Program-made: the position numbers and the translations under genes | Assembly: GCA_023444765.1 (NCBI GenBank) | Contig: JAEXLY010000219.1 | Span: 1-7,118, forward strand | Reading direction: 5' to 3' | Length of the DNA: 7,118 nucleotides | From: Pseudomonadota bacterium | GTDB lineage: Bacteria; Pseudomonadota; Gammaproteobacteria; Xanthomonadales; Xanthomonadaceae | The notes under the pieces: generated by a model | Told to the model about the DNA's origin: nothing | The model's input: only the letters and a program-made list of their open reading frames with translations | Databases searched by the model: none | Shown here: positions 1 through 5,853 of the stretch, piece after piece | How positions within the stretch are numbered: the stretch's first letter is position 1 | Layout: every line of letters starts with the position of its first letter

Positions 1-137
1 GCTCCTGGTCGCGGTGGGTGCGGTGTTCGCGCCGTTCGCGGTCCCGCTCCTGCGACAGTGCAGGCGCCGATGCGGCGATGGCAAGCGCCAGCGCGAGCGC
101 AGCCCGGATGGTGCGGACGAGGAGGGAGTGCTGCATG
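1..137 (-). CDS. N-terminal part of an exported protein of unknown function, cut by the window edge
   Basis: This is an open reading frame on the minus strand, starting at an ATG (137 down to 135) and open to the window edge for 45 codons. The first residues form a typical Sec signal peptide: a short N-region with an Arg, a hydrophobic Ala/Leu core at about residues 11-24, and a likely signal peptidase I site at ALS-QE near residues 27-29. The mature part begins with a dense run of Arg, Glu, Asp and His. A GGGA motif lies 8 bases upstream of the ATG and could serve as ribosome-binding site. Only the signal peptide and the start of a charged, probably extended region are visible, so no function can be given. 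The product is expected in the periplasm or outside the cell. The overlapping plus-strand frame at 18-209 has arginine/serine-rich low-complexity composition and is taken as its shadow. Confidence 0.6.
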
Positions 138-194
138 GTGGAGGTCCCTTGCCGACACCGGGTCGGCGCGAGGCATAGTGTGGGCGCCAGCCCG

Positions 195-229
195 ATGAAC
201 CGGTTCTGAGGCGCGCCGGGCCGGTTCAT
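195..229. repeat. Perfect 9-bp inverted repeat (ATGAACCGG / CCGGTTCAT)
   Basis: The arms are 195-203 and 221-229, separated by 17 bases. The left arm runs into an 8-bp palindrome, AACCGGTT, at 198-205. It lies in the divergent spacer about 60 bases upstream of the leftward gene's start and overlaps the weak -35 candidate for that gene. It could be a binding site for a dimeric regulator or a cruciform/hairpin. Which of these is unknown. Confidence 0.4.
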
Positions 230-275
230 GGCCCGGACGGCGAAACCGTTTCCAGTTGACCCGTCGACAACGGCG

Positions 276-300
276 GCGCGCGGGGGGCCACCCCGCGCGC
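276..300. repeat. Perfect 10-bp all-GC hairpin with a 5-base loop
   Basis: The left arm GCGCGCGGGG (276-285) pairs fully with the right arm CCCCGCGCGC (291-300) around the loop GGCCA. The stem is entirely G and C and would be very stable. No T-tract follows on either strand, so it is not a standard intrinsic terminator. It lies just upstream of the proposed -10 element of the gene at 355, where a -35 element would normally be found. Confidence 0.5.
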
Positions 301-354
301 TTGCCGCGCGTGGCGCGGTAGTCTGTCGCGCGGACGGTCCGGTCAAGGCAGTGC

Positions 355-1155
355 ATGGCAACGGGGTTTCGCGGCTGGTGGCGGCAATGGCGCGCGCGCA
401 GGCAGGGCGTGCGCGATGGACTTGATGCCGGTGGTGGGCCCGCACCCCGCGTGAAACGCGGCTGGCGCTACACCGAACTGCAGTTCACCGGGGGCGTGTC
501 GCAGAGCCGCATGCGGACATTCCGCCCGGGACACCTCCTGATCGACTACACCCGTACGATGATGGCCAGCCTGCTGTTCCGGCCGCAGCCGCGGGTCATC
601 GGCATGATCGGACTGGGCGGTGGCTCGCAGGCGAAGTTCTGCCACGGCTCCCTGCGCCGGACGCGGCTGGAGGTGGCCGAGAACAATCCCCAGGTGCTCT
701 CGTTGCGGCGGCGCTTCCGTGTGCCGCGGGACGACGACCGGCTGCAGGTGCTGCTGGCCGACGGCGCGGAGTTCGTGCGGGAACGGCGTGGCCGCTTCGA
801 CATCCTCCTGGTGGACGGCTACGACGCATCCGGCATACCGGAGGCGCTGTCGAGCCAGGCCTTCTACGACGACTGCCGCGACGCGCTGGCGCCGGGCGGC
901 GTGCTGGCGGGCAACCTCTACGCCACCGACTTCCAGGACCACGTCCTCAAGCTGCAACGCAGCTTCGGGCGCGAGCGCGTCTGGGTGCTGGAGGAGGCGA
1001 GGCAGAGCAACCGCGTGGTCTTCGCCTGGACCGGCGATCCGTTCCCCGGCGGGCGCATCGACCTGGCCGCGGTGATGGCCCGCGTCGAGCCGGCCGCCGC
1101 GCGCGAGCTGGCCGACGTGTTCGCGCGCGTGTCGCGGGCCTGGGAGGCGCGCTGA
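355..1155 (+). CDS. Spermidine synthase-like (SpeE-like) protein with methyltransferase fold
   Basis: The 266-residue product resembles the Rossmann-type catalytic domain of polyamine aminopropyltransferases. Visible motifs, in order, are the glycine-rich nucleotide-binding loop GLGGGS (86-91), an acidic residue after the second strand (E109, in VAENN), D136 in the LADGAEF segment, and VDGYDA (about 153-158), which sits where the DSTDP-type catalytic loop lies in SpeE. A GGV turn near 182 fits the next core strand. The protein would bind decarboxylated AdoMet or AdoMet in the cytoplasm. It lacks the YHE(M) polyamine-site motif and the full N-terminal beta domain of true SpeE, so activity as a spermidine synthase is doubtful. 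It may be a diverged aminopropyltransferase or methyltransferase. The ATG start is supported by AAGG 6 bases upstream. The gene ends 63 bases before the peptidase gene, so co-transcription is possible. Confidence 0.85.
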   Translation: MATGFRGWWRQWRARRQGVRDGLDAGGGPAPRVKRGWRYTELQFTGGVSQSRMRTFRPGHLLIDYTRTMMASLLFRPQPRVIGMIGLGGGSQAKFCHGSLRRTRLEVAENNPQVLSLRRRFRVPRDDDRLQVLLADGAEFVRERRGRFDILLVDGYDASGIPEALSSQAFYDDCRDALAPGGVLAGNLYATDFQDHVLKLQRSFGRERVWVLEEARQSNRVVFAWTGDPFPGGRIDLAAVMARVEPAAARELADVFARVSRAWEAR

Positions 1156-1203
1156 CGGCCTTGCCATTGCGTGCCGGCCGCGCGAAAGTCTCCCGCTTAC
1201 ATC

Positions 1204-1211
1204 AGAAGGGG
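1204..1211 (+). promoter_or_regulatory. Ribosome-binding site that fixes the peptidase start
   Basis: AGAAGGGG ends 7 bases before the ATG at 1219. It favours that start over the in-frame GTG at 1171, which would put 16 charged or polar residues ahead of the signal peptide. Confidence 0.75.
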
Positions 1212-1218
1212 ATTGCCG

Positions 1219-3261
1219 ATGCGTCATCCGATCCTGCGGGCCACGGGCCTGGTGCTGCTGCTTGTGCTGGCCGGTCCGATCCTCGCCGCCAGCGGCATGA
1301 CGTTGGAGCAGGTGGCCAAGGTCCGCTCCGTCGGCCAGGCCTCGATCAGTCCGGACGGCAGGAACGTCGCGTATGCGTTGTCGGTGCCGCGTGCGCTCGG
1401 CGCGGACGAGGACGGTCCGGCGTGGGCGGAACTGCACCTGGTGTCGCGCGAGGGCGCGAGCCGCGGCTTCGTGACAGGCAAGGTCAACGTCGGGGCGCAC
1501 GCCTGGATGCCCGACAGCCGTTCGCTGGCCTACCTCGCCAAGCGCCAGGGAGACGACACCCGAAAGCTCTACCGCATCCCGGTCGATGGCGGGGAGTCGG
1601 TTCCCGTCGCCAGCCTGAAGTCGGACATCACCGCCTTCAGCCTGTCGCCCGACGGTCGTCGCGCTGCCCTGCTCGCGGTCGAGCCTGAAAGCGACGCGCT
1701 CAAGGCGCTGAAGAAGAAGGGCTTCAGCCAGAAGGTGTACGAGGAGGACTGGCGCGCGGTGCAACTGTGGATCGCCGACCTGTCCGACACCGCGGCGCAG
1801 CCGCGCCTGGTCCGGCTGGAGGGCAGCGTGCAGTCGGTGGAGTGGAGTCCGGCCGGCGACCGGCTGGGGCTGACCGTCGCGGCGCGGCAGCTGACGGACG
1901 ATACGCTGGTGTTCACCCGCGTTCACATCGTCTCGCCCGACGGGCGCGCGATCGGCAAGGTCGACAACCCCGGCAAGGTGGGCGGGTTGTCGTGGAGCCC
2001 GGACGGGGCGCATCTGGCCTTCATCTCGGCCGAGGACAAGCACGATGCGCAGCAGGGCCGGCTGTTCGTGGTGGGTCGCGACGGCGGTGCCTGGCGCGAC
2101 CTGTTGCCGGATCTGCCCGGGCACGTGGTCGACATCGAGTGGCGCGACGCCGGCAACCTCCAGTTCCTGAGCTGGGAAGGCGTGCAGGCGCGGCTGGGCG
2201 AGGTGGGCGTGGACGGTGGCGCGCAGCGCACGCTGCTGGCAGCGGAAGGGCCGGTATGGTCCGGATTCAGCCGCTCGACGGCGGGCGACATCGCCCTCGT
2301 CGGCAGCACGCCGCAGCATCCGTCCGAAACCTTCCTGCTGGCGGCGGGCGAAGCTGCGCCGCGCAGGCTTACCGACAGCAATCCGTGGCTGAAGGACGTG
2401 CGACTGGCCCGCCAGGAAGTGATCCGCTACGCCGCGCGCGACGGACTCGAGATCGAAGGCCTGCTGGTGCATCCGCTGGAGCGCCGCGGCAATGCGCGCG
2501 TGCCGCTGATCGTGGTGGTCCATGGCGGGCCCGAATCCCACTACCCCAACGGCTGGCTCACCGCGTACTCGCAGCCGCTGCACCCTGCGGCCGCGCAGGG
2601 CTATGCGGTATTCCTGCCCAACTATCGCAGCAGCACGGGCCGCGGCGTGGAGTTTTCGAAGAAGGGTTTCGGCCGGCCGGGCATGGAGGAGTTCGACGAC
2701 GTGGTTGACGGCGTCGACCACCTGATCGCCACCGGCCTGGTGGACGGGGACAGGGTCGGCATCACCGGCGGTTCCTACGGCGGCTACGCCAGCGCCTGGG
2801 GTGCGACGTACTACAGCGAGCGCTTCGCCGCCTCGGTGATGTTCGTCGGCATCGCCGACCAGGCCAGCCTCGTCACCACGGGCGACATCCCCTGGGAGCA
2901 GAACCTGGTGCACATGGGCACCTGGCCCTGGGAGGACCCGGAGCTGTTCCGCAAGACCAGCCCGATCACCTACGCACAGCAGTCGAAGACGCCCACCCTG
3001 ATCCTGCACGGCGAGGCGGATCCGCGCGTGCCGGTGATGCAGTCGTACATGTTCTACCGCTACCTCAAGCTGGCCGGGCAGGCGCCGGTGCGGCTGGTGC
3101 TGTATCCGGGCGAGGGACACGGCAACGCGCGCGCGGCTTCGCGCTACGACTACTCGTTGCGGCTGATGCAGTGGATGGATCACTACCTCAAGGGGCCCGG
3201 AGGCGAGCCGCCGCCGCATGAACTCGACTACGCGCTGCCGGCAGGGGACGCGAAGAAGTGA
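1219..3261 (+). CDS. Exported S9 family (prolyl oligopeptidase-type) serine peptidase
   Basis: The product is 680 residues, a usual length for dipeptidyl/acylaminoacyl peptidases of the S9 family, which cleave short peptides. A signal peptide spans about residues 1-23 (Arg at 2 and 7, Leu/Val-rich core, cleavage near ILA-AS), so it probably acts in the periplasm. Residues of about 25-390 form a beta-propeller, seen from recurring S-P-x-G blade motifs at 44, 143, 210 and 260 and a related PDSRSLAY segment near 98. The C-terminal alpha/beta-hydrolase domain has the oxyanion-hole HGGP motif (435-438), the nucleophile S519 in GGSYGGYA, D601 in HGEADPRVP and H634 in EGHGN, so the triad is complete. 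The ATG at 1219 is chosen for its ribosome-binding site and signal peptide. The downstream transporter gene is only 31 bases away. Exact substrate specificity cannot be read from the sequence. Confidence 0.95.
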   Translation: MRHPILRATGLVLLLVLAGPILAASGMTLEQVAKVRSVGQASISPDGRNVAYALSVPRALGADEDGPAWAELHLVSREGASRGFVTGKVNVGAHAWMPDSRSLAYLAKRQGDDTRKLYRIPVDGGESVPVASLKSDITAFSLSPDGRRAALLAVEPESDALKALKKKGFSQKVYEEDWRAVQLWIADLSDTAAQPRLVRLEGSVQSVEWSPAGDRLGLTVAARQLTDDTLVFTRVHIVSPDGRAIGKVDNPGKVGGLSWSPDGAHLAFISAEDKHDAQQGRLFVVGRDGGAWRDLLPDLPGHVVDIEWRDAGNLQFLSWEGVQARLGEVGVDGGAQRTLLAAEGPVWSGFSRSTAGDIALVGSTPQHPSETFLLAAGEAAPRRLTDSNPWLKDVRLARQEVIRYAARDGLEIEGLLVHPLERRGNARVPLIVVVHGGPESHYPNGWLTAYSQPLHPAAAQGYAVFLPNYRSSTGRGVEFSKKGFGRPGMEEFDDVVDGVDHLIATGLVDGDRVGITGGSYGGYASAWGATYYSERFAASVMFVGIADQASLVTTGDIPWEQNLVHMGTWPWEDPELFRKTSPITYAQQSKTPTLILHGEADPRVPVMQSYMFYRYLKLAGQAPVRLVLYPGEGHGNARAASRYDYSLRLMQWMDHYLKGPGGEPPPHELDYALPAGDAKK

Positions 3262-3292
3262 CGGCGGTGGCCGGCGGCCGGGGCCTCGTCGC

Positions 3293-4588
3293 ATGACCGC
3301 GGCGGTGCCCGCGGCGGGGATGTTCGCGACCGGCGCGGCGAAGCGCCGCGTGCTGCTGGCCAGCCTGGTCGGGACCACGATCGAGTTCTTCGATTTCTAC
3401 ATCTACGCCACGGCGGCGGTGCTGGTGTTTCCGCACCTGTTCTTCCCGCCCGGCGATCCAGCGAGCGCCACGCTGCAGTCCTTCGCCACGTTCGCGCTGG
3501 CCTTCATCGCAAGGCCGTTCGGCTCGGCGCTGTTCGGCCATTTCGGCGATCGCGTGGGCCGCAAGGCCACGCTGGTGGCAGCACTGCTGACGATGGGCGT
3601 GTCCACCGTGGTCATCGGCCTGCTGCCGACGTACGCGCAGGTCGGCATCGCCGCGCCGCTGCTGCTGGCGCTGTGCCGGCTGGGGCAGGGCGTGGGACTG
3701 GGCGGCGAATGGGGTGGTGCGGTGCTGCTGGCGACGGAGAACGCGCCGCCCGGAAAACGCGCCTGGTACGGCATGTTCCCGCAGCTCGGCGCGCCGATCG
3801 GCTTCCTGCTCTCGACCGGCGTGTTCCTCGCGCTGACCCACTGGATGAGCGACGCGGCCTTCCTGGCCTGGGGCTGGCGGATCCCGTTCCTGGCCAGTGC
3901 GGCGCTGGTGGTGGTGGGGTTGTGGGTCCGCCTGCGCATTGCCGAAACCCCCGATTTCCAGCGCACCATCGAGCGCCAGGAACGGGTGCGGCTGCCGATG
4001 GTGGCGGTCGTGCGCGAGCATCCATTCGCCCTGCTCACCGGCACGCTCGCGCTGGTCGCGACCTTCGTGCTGTTCTACCTGATGACGGTCTTCGCACTGA
4101 GCTGGGGCACCTCCAGGCTCGGCTACTCGCGCGAACATTTCCTGCTGCTGCAGATGCTCGGCGTGCTGTTCTTCGCCCTCACCATCCCGCTGGCGGCGCT
4201 GTACGCGGACCGCTTCGGGCGGCGCAACGCGATGATCGCCGCGACGGTGCTCATCATCGCCTTCGGATTCGCGTTCGCGCCGCTGCTCGAGTCGGGCAGC
4301 GACTGGGGCGTACTGGCTTTCCTGGCGCTGGGCCTCGGCGCAATGGGCCTGACCTATGGTCCCTGCGGCACCATACTGGCGGAAATGTTTCCCACCGCCG
4401 TGCGCTATACCGGTGCTTCGCTGGCCTTCAACCTGGCCGGCATCCTCGGCGCGTCGCCGGCGCCGTACATCGCGACGCGGCTCGGGGAGCGTTACGGGCT
4501 GGCATCGGTGGGCTGGTATCTCGCGGCGATGGGCGTGCTGACCCTGCTCGCGCTGCTGGTGGTGCGGCGGGAGCCGGCGGCGCGATAG
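3293..4588 (+). CDS. MFS transporter of the metabolite:H+ symporter (MHS) type
   Basis: The 431-residue protein has about twelve hydrophobic segments and the marks of the MHS branch of the major facilitator superfamily (ProP, ShiA and KgtP relatives). These are the first helix with GTTIEFFDFYIYATAA, the loop 2-3 motif GDRVGRK (85-91), GGEWGGAVLLATENAP starting at residue 137, a second copy of the loop motif as ADRFGRR, and the C-terminal FPTAVRYTGAS segment. Family members import carboxylates, betaines or similar small solutes with protons across the inner membrane; the substrate here is not determined. The start at 3293 removes an arginine-rich tail that overlaps the peptidase gene. An ATG at 3320 is an alternative. 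The ribosome-binding site is weak, in keeping with translation coupled to the upstream peptidase 31 bases away. A strong hairpin follows the TAG stop. Confidence 0.93.
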   Translation: MTAAVPAAGMFATGAAKRRVLLASLVGTTIEFFDFYIYATAAVLVFPHLFFPPGDPASATLQSFATFALAFIARPFGSALFGHFGDRVGRKATLVAALLTMGVSTVVIGLLPTYAQVGIAAPLLLALCRLGQGVGLGGEWGGAVLLATENAPPGKRAWYGMFPQLGAPIGFLLSTGVFLALTHWMSDAAFLAWGWRIPFLASAALVVVGLWVRLRIAETPDFQRTIERQERVRLPMVAVVREHPFALLTGTLALVATFVLFYLMTVFALSWGTSRLGYSREHFLLLQMLGVLFFALTIPLAALYADRFGRRNAMIAATVLIIAFGFAFAPLLESGSDWGVLAFLALGLGAMGLTYGPCGTILAEMFPTAVRYTGASLAFNLAGILGASPAPYIATRLGERYGLASVGWYLAAMGVLTLLALLVVRREPAAR

Positions 4589-4652
4589 GAGCCTGCGTCG
4601 GGCGCACGGTGCGCCCCGGACGCGTTGCTGGCGGGAAAGCACTGGCTCCCGC
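4588..4652. repeat. Nested inverted repeats, possible REP-like intergenic element
   Basis: GGAGCC (4588-4593) at the MFS stop codon pairs with GGCTCC (4644-4649) and encloses the 12-bp hairpin at 4595-4623. A further 6-bp pair, GCGGGA (4631-4636) with TCCCGC (4647-4652), competes with the outer arm. This plan, with GGAGC/GCTCC-type ends and an inner GC-rich palindrome, resembles the extragenic palindromic repeats common in pseudomonads and xanthomonads. Only one copy is in the window, so repeat status is inferred. Confidence 0.35.
4595..4623 (+). terminator. Strong hairpin just after the MFS gene, possible terminator
   Basis: GCGTC plus GGGCGCA (4595-4606) pairs with TGCGCCC (4610-4616) and, after a two-base bulge, GACGC (4619-4623), around a 3-base CGG loop. 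This gives 12 base pairs beginning 6 bases after the stop codon. Position and strength suit transcript ending or 3'-end protection, but there is no T-run afterwards, so intrinsic termination is not proven. Confidence 0.45.
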
Positions 4653-4692
4653 ATTCAATTCCGACCGGGCATTCACACCGCCGCTTCGCCGG

Positions 4693-4708
4693 ACCAGACT
4701 AGACTGGT
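4693..4708. promoter_or_regulatory. CTAG-centred dyad overlapping a candidate -10 element
   Basis: ACCAG (4693-4697) and CTGGT (4704-4708) are perfect inverted arms around ACTAGA, whose centre CTAG is itself symmetric, so 14 of 16 positions are symmetric. The sequence overlaps TAGACT (4700-4705), a TAnnnT-type -10 candidate for the transporter gene at 4733. The overlap suits an operator that blocks promoter access. No clear -35 is seen at the right distance. TTCACA at 4672-4677 is 22 bases away. Confidence 0.35.
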
Positions 4709-4719
4709 ACCGCTCGGGC

Positions 4720-4726
4720 AGAAGGA
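4720..4726 (+). promoter_or_regulatory. Ribosome-binding site supporting a GTG start
   Basis: AGAAGGA lies 6 bases before the GTG at 4733. No in-frame ATG is found until near the end of the protein, so the GTG start is firm. Confidence 0.75.
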
Positions 4727-4732
4727 CATCGC

Positions 4733-5194
4733 GTGAAGGCCTGGACCACGTTCGGCATCGCCGTCGCCATCGTCGCGGGCGCGCTGCTGCCGCTGCAGGC
4801 GCTCGTCAATGCGCGCCTCGGCGCCCTGACGCATGGCGCGTTGTACGCATCGTTCCTCTCGTTCCTGGTCGGCACCTGCCTGTTGGGCCTGGTGTTGCTG
4901 GCGACCCGGTCGCCCTGGCTGCCCGCACAGGCCCTGTCGGCGCTGCCCGCGTGGATCTGGGCCGGTGGGGCGATCGGCGCCTGTCTTGTCCTGGTATCGA
5001 CCCTGCTGGTGCCCAGGATCGGCGCGGGCGCGCTGGTCTGCCTGATCGTACTGGGACAGGTACTCGGGTCGCTGCTGCTGGATCACTTCGGTGTACTCGG
5101 CGCGCAGCGGCGGATCGACGTGGTGCGCATCGGTGGCGCGGTGCTGGTGCTGGCCGGTGCGGTCCTGGTGATGCGGCCGTGGCAGGCGCAGTGA
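4733..5194 (+). CDS. DMT superfamily transporter, YdcZ (DUF606) family
   Basis: The 153-residue, very hydrophobic protein shows five likely membrane segments at about residues 5-22, 38-58, 75-94, 98-118 and 130-148. Its motifs match the YdcZ/DUF606 family of short drug/metabolite transporters: QALVNARLG (22-30), SFLVGT (43-48), GGAIGA (78-83), GQVLGSLLLDHFG (108-120) and RIGGAVLVLAG (132-142). Length is usual for the family. Short members are thought to work as dimers in the inner membrane; their substrates are largely unknown. Start is GTG with a good ribosome-binding site. The stop overlaps the start of the next gene by four bases (GTGA), which indicates translational coupling. It is the first gene of the proposed second operon, behind a spacer (4589-4732) that carries hairpins and a candidate operator. 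Confidence 0.9.
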   Translation: MKAWTTFGIAVAIVAGALLPLQALVNARLGALTHGALYASFLSFLVGTCLLGLVLLATRSPWLPAQALSALPAWIWAGGAIGACLVLVSTLLVPRIGAGALVCLIVLGQVLGSLLLDHFGVLGAQRRIDVVRIGGAVLVLAGAVLVMRPWQAQ

Positions 5195-5811
5195 GTACGA
5201 TGCCGCCGCTGCCCACGGGCCAGATGCATGCCCTGGAGCTCGCCTATGCCACGCCGCCGCGCGCCTATCACGACTTCAGCCACGTGGCCGAGGTGCTGCG
5301 CCACTACGACGCCGTGGCCGCCGGCCCCGGCTGGCTGCAGCCGCTCGAGGCGCGCCTGGCGGTGCTCTACCACGACGCGATCTACGAACCCGGGCGCAAG
5401 GACAACGAGACCCGTTCGGCCGCGTTCGCGCGCACGGAGATCGCGCGCTGGCTGCCGGGCACGGGCGTCGACGCGGACAGGGTGGCCGGGCTGATCGAAC
5501 TCACGGCGCGCCACGGCCAGTTGCGTCCGGAGGAGTTCGGCAAGACCGCCGTGGCCGACGATACCCGCCACTTCCTCGACTGCGACATGGCCATCCTCGG
5601 TGCCGAACCTCCGATGTTCGACGCCTACGACCGCGCGATCGCCGCCGAGTACCGCGGCCACGTTCCCGGCTGGGTGTTCCGCATCAACCGGCGTCGCTTC
5701 CTCAAGTCGCTGCTGGCCAGGCCGCGGATCTACCTCAGCGACTTCTTCCACGAGCGCTTCGACGCACAGGCGCGGGCCAACCTGCGCCGCGCGGTGACCG
5801 GCAAGCAGTGA
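5191..5811 (+). CDS. HD-superfamily metal-dependent phosphohydrolase-like protein (COG4339-type)
   Basis: The 206-residue protein matches the predicted HD-superfamily hydrolase family described as COG4339. Visible features, numbered from the GTG at 5191, are YHDFSH with H27 and H31, the HD pair H61-D62 within LYHDAIYEPGRKDNETRSA, a C-terminal acidic site LDCDMAILGA with D130 and D132, and the typical tail of EYRGHVPGW, a basic RRRFLKSLL helix and RIYLSDFFHE. These His and Asp residues would bind the catalytic metal; the family substrate is unknown, and a nucleotide or other phosphoester is only an inference. It is predicted cytoplasmic, with no signal peptide. The GTG start overlaps the transporter stop by four bases and has GGCAGG 4 bases upstream. 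ATG at 5200 is an alternative, 3 codons shorter. Coupling to a transporter gene is notable but does not define the role. Confidence 0.88.
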   Translation: MSTMPPLPTGQMHALELAYATPPRAYHDFSHVAEVLRHYDAVAAGPGWLQPLEARLAVLYHDAIYEPGRKDNETRSAAFARTEIARWLPGTGVDADRVAGLIELTARHGQLRPEEFGKTAVADDTRHFLDCDMAILGAEPPMFDAYDRAIAAEYRGHVPGWVFRINRRRFLKSLLARPRIYLSDFFHERFDAQARANLRRAVTGKQ

Positions 5812-5820
5812 GCCCGCCGA

Positions 5821-5836
5821 CCGCGGCGTGCCGCGG
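5821..5836. repeat. Small GC hairpin between the HD and DUF6164 genes
   Basis: CCGCGGC (5821-5827) and GCCGCGG (5830-5836) are perfect inverted arms with only two bases between them, so in RNA a 6-bp stem with a 4-base loop is likely. It begins 10 bases after the HD gene stop. Its right arm runs into the GGGAGG at 5835-5840 and could mask it. There is no T-tract, so it is not a clear terminator. Confidence 0.4.
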
Positions 5837-5841
5837 GAGGC

Positions 5842-5847
5842 TATGAT
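5842..5847 (+). promoter_or_regulatory. Candidate -10 element (TATGAT), possible leaderless start
   Basis: TATGAT matches the -10 consensus at 5 of 6 positions in otherwise GC-rich DNA and ends 6 bases before the ATG at 5854, which puts the expected transcription start on or next to the A of that ATG. No -35 match is seen at 16-18 bases. The GGGAGG at 5835-5840 is 13 bases from the ATG, too far for a good ribosome-binding site, which fits a leaderless internal transcript but does not exclude read-through from upstream. Confidence 0.35.
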
Positions 5848-5853
5848 CGGCCG

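Larger units (their letters stand above)
138..354. promoter_or_regulatory. Divergent intergenic region with promoters for both neighbours
   Basis: This 217-base spacer lies between two genes reading outward, so it should hold both promoters. For the rightward gene, TAGTCT at 319-324 fits a TAnnnT -10 element and would give a leader of about 25 bases; I see no matching -35. An AAGG at 345-348 lies 6 bases before the ATG at 355. For the leftward gene, TTCATC (complement of 194-199) and TATGCC (complement of 172-177), 16 bases apart, are a weak candidate pair. The region also holds two perfect inverted repeats and the 11-base dyad GAAACCGTTTC at 242-252. I see no convincing gene here; the frame at 228-425 looks like chance coding in GC-rich DNA. 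Confidence 0.45.

Noticed and set aside
256..261. TTGACC as a -35 element for the SpeE-like gene
   Set aside because: It matches the -35 consensus well, but no -10-like sequence lies 16-18 bases downstream, where the all-GC hairpin is found.
276..300. Intrinsic terminator in the divergent spacer
   Set aside because: The stem is strong, but neither strand has a following T-run, and no gene ends there: both neighbouring genes read away from it.
1171..1218. Upstream GTG start for the S9 peptidase
   Set aside because: The ATG at 1219 has AGAAGGGG at ideal distance and opens a proper signal peptide; the GTG would place a polar extension before it.
1156..1218. Promoter for the peptidase (TTGCCA at 1161 or TTACAT at 1197)
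   Set aside because: The matches are poor, with no well-spaced -35/-10 pair; TTACAT would start transcription inside the ribosome-binding site.
343..3378. Minus-strand open frame of about 1011 codons opposite the SpeE-like and peptidase genes
   Set aside because: Its product is low-complexity, rich in Arg, His, Gln and Ala, with no recognisable domain, and it lies opposite two well-recognised genes. Long antisense frames are expected in DNA with GC-rich third positions.
3188..4654. Minus-strand open frame of about 488 codons opposite the MFS gene
   Set aside because: Its composition is Arg/Gln/His-rich with no family resemblance, and it mirrors the transporter's hydrophobic codons.
3673..5190. 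Long N-terminal extension of the HD protein frame running back into the MFS gene
   Set aside because: The HD family match starts only after about 5190. The upstream part is Arg/Gly/Ala-rich and out of frame with the transporter genes, so the start at 5191 or 5200 is far more likely.
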